From positions 8,458,751 through 8,522,750 of the forward strand of contig OZ037773.1 of assembly GCA_964035545.1 (NCBI GenBank): a DNA stretch of 64,000 nt, in the 5' to 3' direction. The notes under the pieces are model-generated. The model did no database searches. It was not told the DNA's origin and saw only the letters and a list, made by a program, of their open reading frames with translations. Both the position numbers and the translations under genes were made by a program. How positions within the stretch are numbered: the first letter of the stretch is position 1; each line of letters begins with the position of its first letter. This document shows positions 40,701 through 51,700 of this stretch, piece after piece. This DNA is from Bugula neritina (lineage: Eukaryota > Bryozoa > Gymnolaemata > Cheilostomatida > Bugulidae).

Positions 40701-43700
40701 AATTTACAGCTTCCATGATCTGCCTATAGCTATAGTTTTAAATCTGTTCTGCTAGACACTAATCATTCTGATGAGAAAATAAGATAGAAAGATCAACTTA
40801 CAATTAATATTATAAGCAATCTAAAATATATACTCAGCAGTGATGTCATTATAAGCATATAAATTGGTTATTCACTAAGAGAATTGAAGTTGTCTTTTCT
40901 CTGCTTAGCTAATCTCTAGATGCTTAAATGTGCCCTTTGTTGTGCATAAATAATTATTTTCATGCTTTCTGACATGATTTAGAGTATTTATCTGCTGAAA
41001 GCTCCTTTTATGTAAAATAGTGTCAATGCAGCTGGCTAATGAAATATTAGCTACTCTAGCTATTAGTATAATATAAAGTATATAGTATTAGTAGCAAGTT
41101 TGAAGCACAATGAATCATTTATTGTAGAAAACTAAAAGGCCACCTGCAAACTCAGTGAATGGGAGTTTAAGAAACTCACAGAGTCATCACAAGTAAGTAA
41201 GCCCTCACAGCCAATCAGTCATGTGATCAGTCATGTGATACCCTTTGATTGTATGCCTTAATCTGATTGGTTGTTAACAAAAAACTCTTGGTTGCATGGT
41301 TTGTACACTTTCTGTATATCTCAATGAGCCAAACTATTTGAATTGCATCCTAGATGTTAAAATAGTATTCAGACAGTCAGCTAGTAGAACAACTGGGCTA
41401 ATCAAATTGATAGAATTAGCTTAAAAAAGCTGCAATATCTTTCAACAATACTGTTTACATTTGGATATTTGGTGATGCTGCTGTTGTAGGTCAACCTCGT
41501 CTCTACATTCCACTGCAAACAAGAGCAAGTCGTTGGCAGCAGCAGCAGCCGCAGCAGAGTCTCGACAGAGTAAGGTTGCTGTCACAGAGCTGGACGGGTC
41601 AGCACCAAAATCTAAATACAGAGAGCAGTTCTTAAAGAAGATGCAGAGAGATAGTATGAGTCATAGAGATAGCATGAGTCAGCAGGGTGAGTTTATAGCT
41701 CGTACAATGTAATGTGTCGTAGAGAATAGGAATGTGCCCTATAGACAGACTCAAACTACAGCTTATGCTGAATAGTCTGATAACATAACCTTGTAAATTG
41801 TATTATCAAATCAAAACATAAACTACAAAGCATCAATAATTTTTTTAGAAAGCGTACTACATATTAAGCCTTACGCATGTATTATATTTAGTGTAAATTT
41901 GGTATTGCATATAACATATTTCATATTAATCATATTACATGTACTTTGTATTATGTATATGTTAAGCCATAGATTATAGCAAACTTTTGTATATATGTTA
42001 GGAACCCTCAAGAAAAACACCAGCTCATCGGAGTTGCTCACTCTTGCACCTTATGATGACAACATCAACTATTTAAACGTACCTCAAGGCAGCAACAACA
42101 GCACTAACAAACATGGTGAGTTGTTTTACAATGGGTTAAGGTCTTTACTTTGAAGTCATCTTGAGTCAAAACATTATATTTTAACTTTTAGATTCTTGTT
42201 TAGTGAACTTTTTACAAGAATTAGCTTAGTTTCTCATTGAGAATGTTAATGTAATCCTGTAAATATTAGGTCAGCGAACCAACAAAGTTGGGTTGGAAAT
42301 GAAGTTTGGTAAATGATTTTAGTCTAAAATACGATATACTAGACTTGATTAGATGTTAAAGGTTTGTTATCAAGGCAGCAATGTATCTTCATCTAGACAA
42401 GAGAAAAATATATAATATAATATAGAGTATACAAAATTCAATTGATTATTACTCAGCTACATTTATACTTACAGCAAACAAAGGTTCGAGGGCTACTAGC
42501 ACACCCCCCTCCTCTTTAAGACAAAAGGTAAGAGGCCCAGCAGCTCCTATCCATGGCAGACAATCCAGTGTACCAGGTTCTACTTATAGCGGCAGTTCCT
42601 CAGGACAAAGTACTCATGATTACAGGTGCGCTTTCTACTTGCCCCTTAACCTAGTCGGTTTTGTACAATTTGTTTAATGTTAACAGTTTGCCCAGTTATT
42701 AAAAACACCATTTCCTAGAAGTTGTCATAGAAAGTGTTAACAACAGTAAAAGGCAAGATGCATGCAAACGCAGCTGTGAGAATTCATTTGTGATTATGTA
42801 AAAAATACAGTCATAAGTAATTGATAGAAAAGCTCTGTTAAAAGTCCATGTTTCAAGTTTTTTAAAAAAATTTAGATTGATATAAAACCCCTAAATTTTA
42901 ATTTTCATGCGCTTCAATAACCTAAGACAAATTTTCAAAAATATAGACTAATTCAGTAATTTTCAGTTTCATTTTTTGCCATAATTTTATGCTCTCTTCT
43001 CTATACAACACTCTAAAATTTGTCACGTGGAAGTCTTGACATGAATATTTATGACAATCATAAACTTATTATTCTTATGATTAGTTTTAATAATATTTGA
43101 CTATTTTAAGTTTTCCCCAACATTTTGTTTGTTTCGAGGTTGTTTGACAACCTATTTTTAGCAACATAAATCAAAAGAAATTTCTGATACGCTTGCTGGT
43201 GTGCTGTACTTGCTTTATTAACATGGCAATTCTATTTATCAGAGGTAAAGAAGATCCCTTAGAATTTAAATCCTCCTCACTGAGTCCAGCCCACGACTCT
43301 GGGTATGAGAGTGGTACAGTACGATCCAGGAAACAGGATACTCTAGCTTTGCCACAGAGTGTCACCGGAGGGCAACTTAGACACGAGTACGGTACTCTTC
43401 GACCAAAGAAAGAAGGAATGCAACTATCCACAAACCAAGGCTATGAATCGAGCACACTGATGAGGCCACGCAAGGAGATTAGCACAGCCAGCGCTGACTA
43501 TGCTACCCTAAAAAGAGTCAAAAGATCACCAACTTTGAGTTTGACATCCAGGTATGAGAAAATTTACGAAACCATATGTTATAAAATATTGTAAAACATG
43601 TTTATGAATTGCAATAATTTTTATATCAAAACTCTACTTTACATTTTTGGATTTTTTTCTGCATGCATTTAGAAAACTAATCAAATTATGGTATACTTTT

Positions 43701-46700
43701 TGTTACCAATACAATGAAAACTTACAGATCCACACCAAAAGGTTCCAACACTGCCATTGACTCAGTGCCCCTCTGTTTCGAGCAACTGACAATGATGAAT
43801 GTATCAACACTGCAACAACTGTGTGTTTCCTACATCAACCTTCAGAGAAGTGCCTTGGTAGAGCGTCAAAAAGTAGCCTGTGAAACTGAAAATACACCTG
43901 GGACAACTGCGGGCTTGAAGACGAGTCCCTACAGGTGGTTTGACATTGGACTAATGGATGAGCTCAACCCGCTGTTTAAAAGTAACAAAGTTGTGCTATA
44001 TAAAGCCTATTGGAGAAACAACCCACAAGAAACATTTACTGTGATGGTGAGCTTGTATGAACAACTTTATTGTTGTTTCCTTTTCACTACTTGGTGTTAA
44101 CTTCAAGGCCAAACGTGAGAGCTAAGCACAACTAATAGTCTAGAGTAAGGACTGGTCTGTAGCTACACAATTTTCTGCAAAGGTGTTAGAAAAGGTTGTC
44201 GGGGCTAATGCCAGAATAGGTGACACTAGTGCCATGTACAAACTGAAATAAAGCCCAAGAAAGTCAGCATGTAGCTAAAAAGAGTTAAATGTTGAGATCT
44301 GCTTGCACTGAGGGATGGTATAAGATCCTATTCCTAGAGAATTGGTAAATTTTATCTCAGGCAGGAAGCATTGCATTTTGTTAAGAGAGTTGGTTATTTT
44401 ATGTTTCAGCTGTCTCTCAAAGAGCCCTCTGCTCTAAAAACTTTCAAGCCAAACCTTCTGGCTGCAACTACAACTTTTGAGGCCAATGTCGCTCCTCACC
44501 TCATACCCAACAGCCTATACGTGGGGCAGAAACTTTACAAACAGCAGCAATCTGCAGCAGGAAAAGAGCAGACTACTCCAAAATCAGATGTGGGTTCATC
44601 AATGACAGACAGCAGCAAAAGAGCTAAATCAGGTAAAAGTATGTGCCATCTGTGCCAAGTAACGTAATCCAAGTGCCAATAGACTTTACTTTTAGTGTTT
44701 TGAAATTGTTTATACTATTAAAAATTTTATATCTCAATTGTCTTGACTTCAGACAACACAGTTTTTAAATATATTTGTTTTAAATAGGAAGCATTTTATA
44801 TTTTTTTGTAGTTTTAATTACCAAGGCACAGACCAATGTAGCAAGTACCCACAGGGCGCTGTCGAGTCAACGGTCAGTTGATGACGCACTGCTGCACACA
44901 GAGCCAAAACCACACTTCAAGACTTTAGCCTCTGTCTCTAGTGCTGATGGAATGTCTAACAGAGACTCTGTCTTTACGAACCAAACCAGTTGCATGACTG
45001 AAGGTAGGATTTAGGGTTATAAAGATTTACAGAGAATTAAAATATTAATTAAATTATTGGAATATATTATTATATAGGATTTGTGTTAAATGCAACATTT
45101 ACACTCCTTTTGAAGCTTTTTATCCAAACAAACTACAGAAATATGCTCATTGCTATAGGCCTACCAAATGATGTTTAAACAAATTTTCATACTTTCAGAA
45201 ATTTGCTATTATATATAAATAACTCCCATTTATTTAGCAGTTTTAAGGTTGAAAGAGCAAACAAAAATGTGCAAATAAAAATTCTGAACTATATAGTAGA
45301 GAAATGATCAATGTGTAGAAACTAGCCTGAACAAATAAATTCCCATGATTCTAAATTTATTTACTGTCACTTTACTTTGTTTTGAAATGATATTTTACAA
45401 ATAAACAAATGAATTTTTTACGTCGAAAGTTGTATACTTTAAACAGTTTTAATTTTAATAACAAATCACTTGATATTTCAGCTTCTGCAGAGCAGATAGA
45501 GGCAGAGCAAGCAGCAGTTGACAGCATACTAATGGCTCTAGCCGATGAGCACCCACACTCCGGAGACACCAAGTTTCGGAAATCTTCGCCATCTAGTACT
45601 GGAAGCTCATCTCCAGCACTTTCAACAGATAAGAAGAAACAAAGGGACTCAAATCATGCTGAAAAGTCGTCAAAACCAAAGTCGGACACCCAAATAGGAA
45701 CCAAGAAAAGCTTTGTGAGTTCAGAAGTCCATCACCAGTCAGCATCGAGTAGCCCAGGCATTGGTAATGCAGCAAATAAATCGTCTAGTAAAATAACACC
45801 ATTTACTGATAACTCCAACCAAACAGCAGCCATAGTTTCACCAAGTAAAAATGTGTCTTCAAACAAATCACATAAAGGAAGGTCTGATGGCTGGCAAGCG
45901 ACATCTTCCCAAAATGGCATCCATGAGCCGGTCAACCTATCTTCTCGAATTGACAACTACTCTTCGTCTATTAAGAAGCCAGTAGCCGAACGATACAATC
46001 CTGGAAGGCTAACTGAGCTGAGTCCAAACAGTTACCGTAAACCTAGTCTAGATACCATCAGCATTAGCAGCGTCAGCAGCATTGGCAGCAGACAGCATGG
46101 TGGAATACACGGTTTAAAAACATCTGGCCTTGTTAAAAATAGAATAGCAAACTTGAACTCAAACAACAACAACAGTAACAAAGAAGAAGATGAAGACGAT
46201 TTAATGGCGTTGAATTCTAACAACAACAACAATATGGATGAAATGGCGGAAGGCGCCGCTGGTGGAGGGGAAGGAGAGTTTGTGTTTGCCAGCCATCTGA
46301 TGGAAATGGCCGGAGGTGAACGATATCTGGAAGTAGAAGAAGACGAGTTGGATCCGCCAGCTCACCTTTCTACCGTCACATCTGCGACAACCTCTTTAGC
46401 TCGGCTGTCTTGTGCGGACAAAGTCACGTCAGTTCAGAATGTCACATGCTTTGTCACGATACTTCCTACTCTCGACAAAGTAGAAAGTATCAAAACCTAT
46501 TTAGAAAGAATGATCAAAGAAGAGAGGGAGAAAAGTGAGTTAGAGCTGGACGTCATATTCATACTGCTGCAGACGTTGAACATTATATTCAGTCTACATG
46601 AGAGCCACCTGAGACTCGACTCAATAAGTACGTCAGACTTTCTCGTCATCACTGATACAGAGGGCGTCTCTACTCTACACTGTCACATGATCAACACTAC

Positions 46701-47100
46701 ACAGGCCTCTCAGCAGAAGATCGGGCTCACCTGTGAGAAGCTGAGAATGTTTCTGATGCAGCTTTCTCACTCCGTACAATCACTACAAAAGTCCATCATA
46801 TTCACTACTATTGATGACCTTGTTCAAAGCAGTGAAGATCTTGGTGACTTGAAGACAATATACGCTATACTGCAGTATCTGTTGTGGGGACCTAAAGACG
46901 ATGAGGTGAAGGTCATAACCCTAGCTGAGCATCGCAGACAAGCCTTTGAGTTATGGTTGCAGTTGGCCAGAGGAAAGCAACTGAGTAGTTTAGCCTTGAA
47001 GCCAATAGATAACCTTAAGGCGTTTATGGTCACCAGTTTCCTGGCCAATAGTAACGGAACTGAACTTTTCAAAATCACTAAACTGCTGAACACGTACTAA
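19775..47100 (+). CDS. PEAK1/PRAG1-like pseudokinase scaffold, 17 coding exons
   Basis: Exons: 19775-19789, 20094-20204, 20454-21219, 21753-21899, 30330-30449, 32245-32420, 35301-35492, 40466-40537, 41128-41192, 41490-41686, 42002-42115, 42475-42625, 43243-43551, 43728-44046, 44410-44632, 44812-45003, 45482-47100. All boundaries are GT-AG and every phase joins, giving 1,595 aa, within the range of PEAK1 and PRAG1. The first 800 or so residues are disordered, with Pro-rich SKPPPRPPKLPD, basic RSTSRNRNKKRAP repeats and several Tyr motifs (SGYESGTV, DYATLKR). Residues 830-862 form a helix. Residues 893-917 (VVLYKAYWRNNPQETFTVML) look like kinase strands beta2-beta3. A Ser/Asn-rich insert of about 400 residues follows. 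From about 1366 there is a hinge, an alpha-E-like helix, and LHESHLRLDSISTSDFL in place of an HRD loop. LQYLLWGPK and a terminal ELWLQLARGKQL...FKITKLLNTY helix pair follow, both as I recall them for PEAK/PRAG proteins. The catalytic Asp environment is lost, so this is a pseudokinase. In the known family it acts as a dimeric adaptor in Tyr-kinase and cytoskeletal signalling. The coding structure is certain; the family is inferred. Confidence 0.8.
24775..25165. repeat. 30-bp minisatellite, about 13 copies
   Basis: The unit is TAACTTACTCTAGTATTTTA followed by TACATATCTG, with ATACA and TTCCATACA variants. Intronic. Confidence 0.94.
25870..26133 (+). other. Possible alternative first (non-coding) exon of the pseudokinase gene
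   Basis: This segment is clearly more GC-rich than its surroundings and ends GATTGTGGTCAG followed by GTAAAC, a good splice donor. It has no long open frame; the ATG in GAATGGCTGAGG runs only nine codons. It could be a 5' UTR exon driven by an internal promoter and splicing to 30330. This is inferred from composition and one splice site only. Confidence 0.25.
27117..27303 (+). mobile_element. tRNA-derived SINE, copy B (5' truncated)
   Basis: Contains the B-box GGGTTCGAACCCCAG, AAAGGCCATTGGTGATG, GAGCATCCAATCATAATTGC, CATCAGGGGTTCTCACAGGG and the end GACTATAAACTTGTG. It is shared with copies A and C. The head before the B-box is shortened. Confidence 0.85.
29775..29988 (+). mobile_element. 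tRNA-derived SINE, copy C (most complete)
   Basis: Starts with a tRNA-like head. The A-box is in CGTGGTCTAGGGGTTAGAGC and the B-box in GGGTTTGAACCCC, about 35 bp apart, as in Pol III promoters. The common body follows (GGCCATTGGTGATGTTAGG, GCATCCAGTCATAATTGC, TATCAGGGGTTTCTCACAGG) and then GTGTGAGTTTTTTT. The T-run is a Pol III terminator-like end. Confidence 0.88.
38960..39105 (+). repeat. Polypyrimidine tract with tandem CTCTACCCTCTCCC units
   Basis: Almost pure C/T with interspersed ACACATCTC words on the plus strand, in an intron. It could form a triplex or bind PTB-type factors; no function is shown. Confidence 0.8.
39935..40115. repeat. Pentanucleotide-based repeat (AGCAT/ACACAGCAT)n
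   Basis: Runs of ATAGCATAGCATAACACAGC-type units. Minus-strand open frames here (Met/Leu/Cys/Tyr-rich) are products of the repeat. Confidence 0.93.
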
Positions 47101-48786
47101 GCAAATTAAGAGGCTGTGGAAACTTTAGAAAACAAATTATTTTTACATATTTTACTTTCGAACTCAAATTGTTGAGAAAATATCATGTATTTCGAAAACA
47201 AACACCTTCAACTGATTGATGAATTGACATATATAAGCATAAAAACTAATAATAAGAGCATTTTCATCTAAATGATTTGGTTGGTCAAACTCTGTTAGAT
47301 TTTAAATCATTTATAAGCATTTTATCAGTTTTAGTATTTGTTACAAGATATTATGTTTTCTTATGTTACTGAGTGTTATCTGACATAGATTAAAAGTTTT
47401 TGTTAAATTTAGAAAAACTTTCCATCGGGACTAATTTTTTAGTCACTGTCATAATTGTTTATAGAATAGAATGCAAAGAGACATTACTTACTGTAGTGTT
47501 GAGTTTACCCAGTGGCCTCCGTGGTGTAATGGTAGCACACTTGCTTGCAAGCCAGAGGACTCGGGTTCGATTCCCAGTGGGGGCAATTATTTTACAAGCT
47601 GTTTCGGCCTTTAGTGAAGTGTAGTAGTAGTAGTACTCCGAGGGAGTTGAGAGGCCAGGGGAGCCTGATGACTGAAGGAGTAGTAGAAAGGCCAGTGGAG
47701 TTCAGAGAACTGGGTGGGATGTAGTGTTGAGTTTACCCAGTGGCCTCCGTGGTGTAATGGTAGCACACTTGCTTGCAAGCCAGAGGACTCGGGTTCGATT
47801 CCCAGTGGGGGCAATTATTTTACAAATTTTTTTTTTTATTTTGTCTAGATTCAACTATACTTACTCTTCATAATATTGTTTTATATGTTATGGTGTACTA
47901 TTAAACCCTCTTTCAAACTTGTTTTTAGACTAATAATTATTTTAACAAAATACTTTTTAGGTTTACAGCTTCAAATTGCAAGTAACACAAATTTGCATTA
48001 TCTGTATTATACTTTGTATTATACAATTTGCAATTCCAAATATGGCCGAATCTTTTTGCTCAGAAATTTCATATCAACTGTTTATAATAATATTGTAACT
48101 GCATGTCAGTGCACGATTTTAGCATTTATATGCAATATTTGTTGAGATAAAATTATTTTGTTTTTCATTTTTATTCTTAGCACTTAATACTGTTTTTATA
48201 TATATTTTGTATTTATTCAGGATTTGTACTCAAAGCTGTGACAGCAATAAATTATTGTTTCTTACTGAAACGATTCCAGAAATTTTTCTGTTGGTTGAAA
48301 ACTCCTTTCATGAAATGACTAATCGCAATATTCCTTTAGAGTTACAACCCTTGAGAGATCTTCTTATTCTTATTCTTAGTTTCTTACTTCTAGCGCAAAC
48401 TTAATTTCACGGTGGGCTATAGAATGTGCGTCTCCCCATGCTAAGTACGTATATGGTTTGAAGGTTAAATGTGGAACATGAGTAGTTATGACTTGATGTT
48501 CTGCTTGACCTCAACAATGGCCGCCTTGATAAAGTCCTAACCCAATCAATCCAATAAAACCCACTTTCAATTATTAGTAGCAATTACCTTGCAATTAATA
48601 ATAAAACAGAGTTCTCACTATATTCTAGTGAGTCAAACCCTACTGACAAAATACATAAAGCCCACAACTGCAACACTGTTATGCATTGTTTACATATTCA
48701 ATCATTAATGAAATTGAGAATGGAAGCTCCCTTATATGAATGGTATTCAAAATAATGCGAATGGTTTTGGTGAAATGAATAAATAG
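47101..48786. other. Intergenic region after the pseudokinase gene
   Basis: Holds the 3' UTR of the pseudokinase gene and two tRNA-like units. It also has an orphan open exon at about 48221-48404, with acceptor TTTATTCAG, that reads TIPEIFLLVENSFHEM and stops at TAA. No start, partner exon or donor was found for that frame. Confidence 0.55.
47492..47839 (+). mobile_element. Tandem pair of tRNA-like elements (tRNA-derived SINE or duplicated tRNA relic)
   Basis: Two identical segments of about 106 bp (47492-47597 and 47720-47825) each contain a 71-nt tRNA-like unit (47515-47585 and 47743-47813). Each has the A-box-like TGGTGTAATGGTAGCAC and a perfect B-box, GGTTCGATTCC. The 7-bp acceptor stem (GCCTCCG/TGGGGGC, with G-U pairs), D arm and T loop fold well. 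The anticodon arm has a mismatch and only six loop bases (TTGCAA), and the T stem has a C-A mismatch, so neither is a normal tRNA. A GTAGTAGTAGTAG-containing 122-bp spacer separates them, and the second is followed by a T-run (47826-47839), a Pol III stop. Anticodon assignment (Cys GCA or Ala TGC) is not reliable. Confidence 0.75.
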
Positions 48787-51700
48787 TATTGGACGGTGCA
48801 GCGCAAGCCACAATCGAACCAGCTAGAAATAACGTAGGCTTATCTTCAGACTTATCTTCTCTTGACAAGTTTGCAACTCGGACCATTTATGGACTGTCGT
48901 TTGGACCACAGAAATTGGAGCCGTATTTACGTTACCATAACAATTGCAGCTTCCTTCAAGTGTGCTCAATCCCAGATTTTTTGGTGAGTTAATTAAGAAA
49001 TTGAAGCTATTTGCAAACAGCTGTTAACTTGATAAAAATAGTAATGCGCTAACATGAATACTCTGGGTTTTATAAAGTGAAATTTAAAGTAATAATTCAG
49101 CTATATTCTAACAGTTATTAAACGTGCCAAATGAAGATGCATTTTTATTTTAGGTCTCATATACTTATAGTGATATACAATCACTATCAGTATCACAATG
49201 AATATGATTGTTCAATGACAATGATCATAATCATAATGATCATGATTATCCTTATCATTATGATAATTATAATGTTAATTTGAATATCAAAATGAATACC
49301 AATTTAAGTATAACTACTACTAGTACTACTATAAGTATAACTATTAGAAAATAACTGATGACATTAGTACTACTACTACTACTAGTAATGCTAGTAATAC
49401 TAGCTAATAGTATAAGTAATACTAATAGTAATAGCTACTAATAGTAATACTAATAGTTTTTTTAATGATTTTCCTTTTTAATTTTATGATATGCTTTTTG
49501 AACTCTCTAATTCCTTTATTTTGGTTGATTACTTATTCGTAATAATAAATTGGGTGTGAAAGCATTATTAATATAAAATCAAAACAGAGATCACTGTAAC
49601 TGTAAGACTAAGTGTATTTGTTGCAGTATTTTAAGGTGACATGCTAGCAGTTGATATGATTATATGACTAAGATAGTATTTTTACATCAATAGTAATAGT
49701 ATATGTAATAACTTTTCTGTGCTTCCTTGCAACACTCACCAGTTGAGATTAAATCTGCCTTTACAGCAGAGAAAATTTGTTCATATGTAGCCTTCAGTCG
49801 AAATGAATACACATCACTTCACATATGCTGCATTGAATGTAAACATTCTACTATAGTATATTTGCAGTACCTGTAATCATATGTGCTTGTAAGACAAGTA
49901 TTTATTTAAAATGGCTTCATGTTATACTTTGCTGTATTTTTTATTTTAGAATAATTTAAATATGCCTGCACCTAAAGGCAGAAGTAAGTCAGCAAAGAAA
50001 CCAAGTCCTTTGGATCTGCTAAAAGAAGAAGTTAGCAAGAAGCAACAATGTATAGAGGAGTTGTCTCATCAAGTAAGTACTAGAAACTAAACAATATTCC
50101 CCTACCCTCTGAAAACTAATATATTTTGCTTTGAGCTAACTGATGCACTAGTTTTAGGTAGGGTAAAGTTGTTTGGTTAGTTTTAGAATAAGTCAGGTAC
50201 ATTTGGATAATTTTATCATAATTTGTTAAATATATGTTTACTAACAAGTAGTTCAAATATAATTTAAAAGTTTTCATTAAGTTTAGTTTAGTTTAGAGTG
50301 AGTGCTTAATGAAAGGGTGTATTTTACAGTTGCAGTCACTGAAAACTTCTCTGGAGTTCCAAACCTCTGAGGAAACTCGACTACGAGATAAATTACAAAT
50401 CATTGTTCCAGAAATACTTGCTCACCGAGATAGGAATCAGTTTCCTTTAGATTCAGTTGAAAGCGTCATAGGTATGATACGATATATGATATGATATCGT
50501 ATGACATGTTATAATACAATATAATATGTTAGGATACGATATGAGATGGTACGATGGTATAATAGAATATGATATGGTATAATATAATATGGTATAATAT
50601 AATATGACATTTTCCTAACTGTTCTACTTGAGAATTCTTTTGCCGCCAGCCATCAAAATTGAAAAAAGATTTAAGTTTTGCTTCATCTCTTCGCTTTACT
50701 GTTTAGTGTTTTTAAGTTACCGTTCACTTTTTCTTTCTTATGGTGATATGAAATATCTCATTAATCATGCAGACGTTGATGAGACATATCTCAGAGAAAT
50801 GATTCACTCCATGGTAGATGATTTGCGTTCCAGACAAAGTCAGAAGTCCTTGATTGAACAAAGAATTGAAGAGTTGGAGCAAAGAGTCACTGAGCAAAAT
50901 GATAACTATCAGGTATTTAGTTGATACGAGGTCGCAACCTCTTTGTTGTAGAATCAGATTTACCGACAAGATTCAAGATGTCAGTAAATACTTTCAACTA
51001 ATTTTTAGTTTTTTAAATTTACAGATGATTGTCAGAAAGAACTTAACTTGCATGAATGGCATTGCGGAAGCCTTGCAGTCGTCTTCTCCTCATGAAATTA
51101 AATTTCTGTTAAGAAGAATCAAACAGGACCTTCTTCTGGGTAAAGTAATAACTTGTTTAGGACACTTTTATATTACTTCTCTTAGCCTTTGGTCAATCGC
51201 TAATTAGAAATAACTTGTTAGAATTTATCTACCTTTTCAGCATAAATCTCTACAAACTAAATGAATTAGAGGCTAATTATAAAAGTCACAATTGCAAGTA
51301 TGCATAGTATTTTAAGTTGCATAACTGAGTGTGAATTAACCAGGACAGTAAGTAACCTTATTGGTTGTATGTGATTAGAAGAACCAATTAAAAGGCCTGT
51401 TACTGCACCAGCTGAGCGAAGTCAATTTTTCAGCATGACTCAGCTACCCCCAGCGCCACATGAGTCACCTTTGGGTGACCTTCAAAGAGAGTATCTCAAG
51501 GCCATGGAGACCGTCTCTTACCCACAATACCATGTGAGTGCACTTCTGTGGTAATTAGAATCTTGAACAGGAAGTAGCATTATTGGGGTTTGTCTCCTTT
51601 TAATGACAAAGCGTTTTAGATGCAACAAAGAATGTTGGAAATAGTGTATTTCATCAGTTTGAAATTTTGTTTTAGTGCTACTGTGTGTATATAAATTATG

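Noticed and set aside
45409-45481. Start of the 563-aa frame at 45409 as a separate gene start
   Set aside because: The true exon begins at 45482 after ATTTCAG and joins in phase with exon 44812-45003; the upstream part of the frame is intron.
47515-47585. A functional tRNA gene (Cys GCA or Ala TGC)
   Set aside because: The anticodon loop has six bases with a mismatched stem, and the T stem has a C-A mismatch; called tRNA-derived instead.
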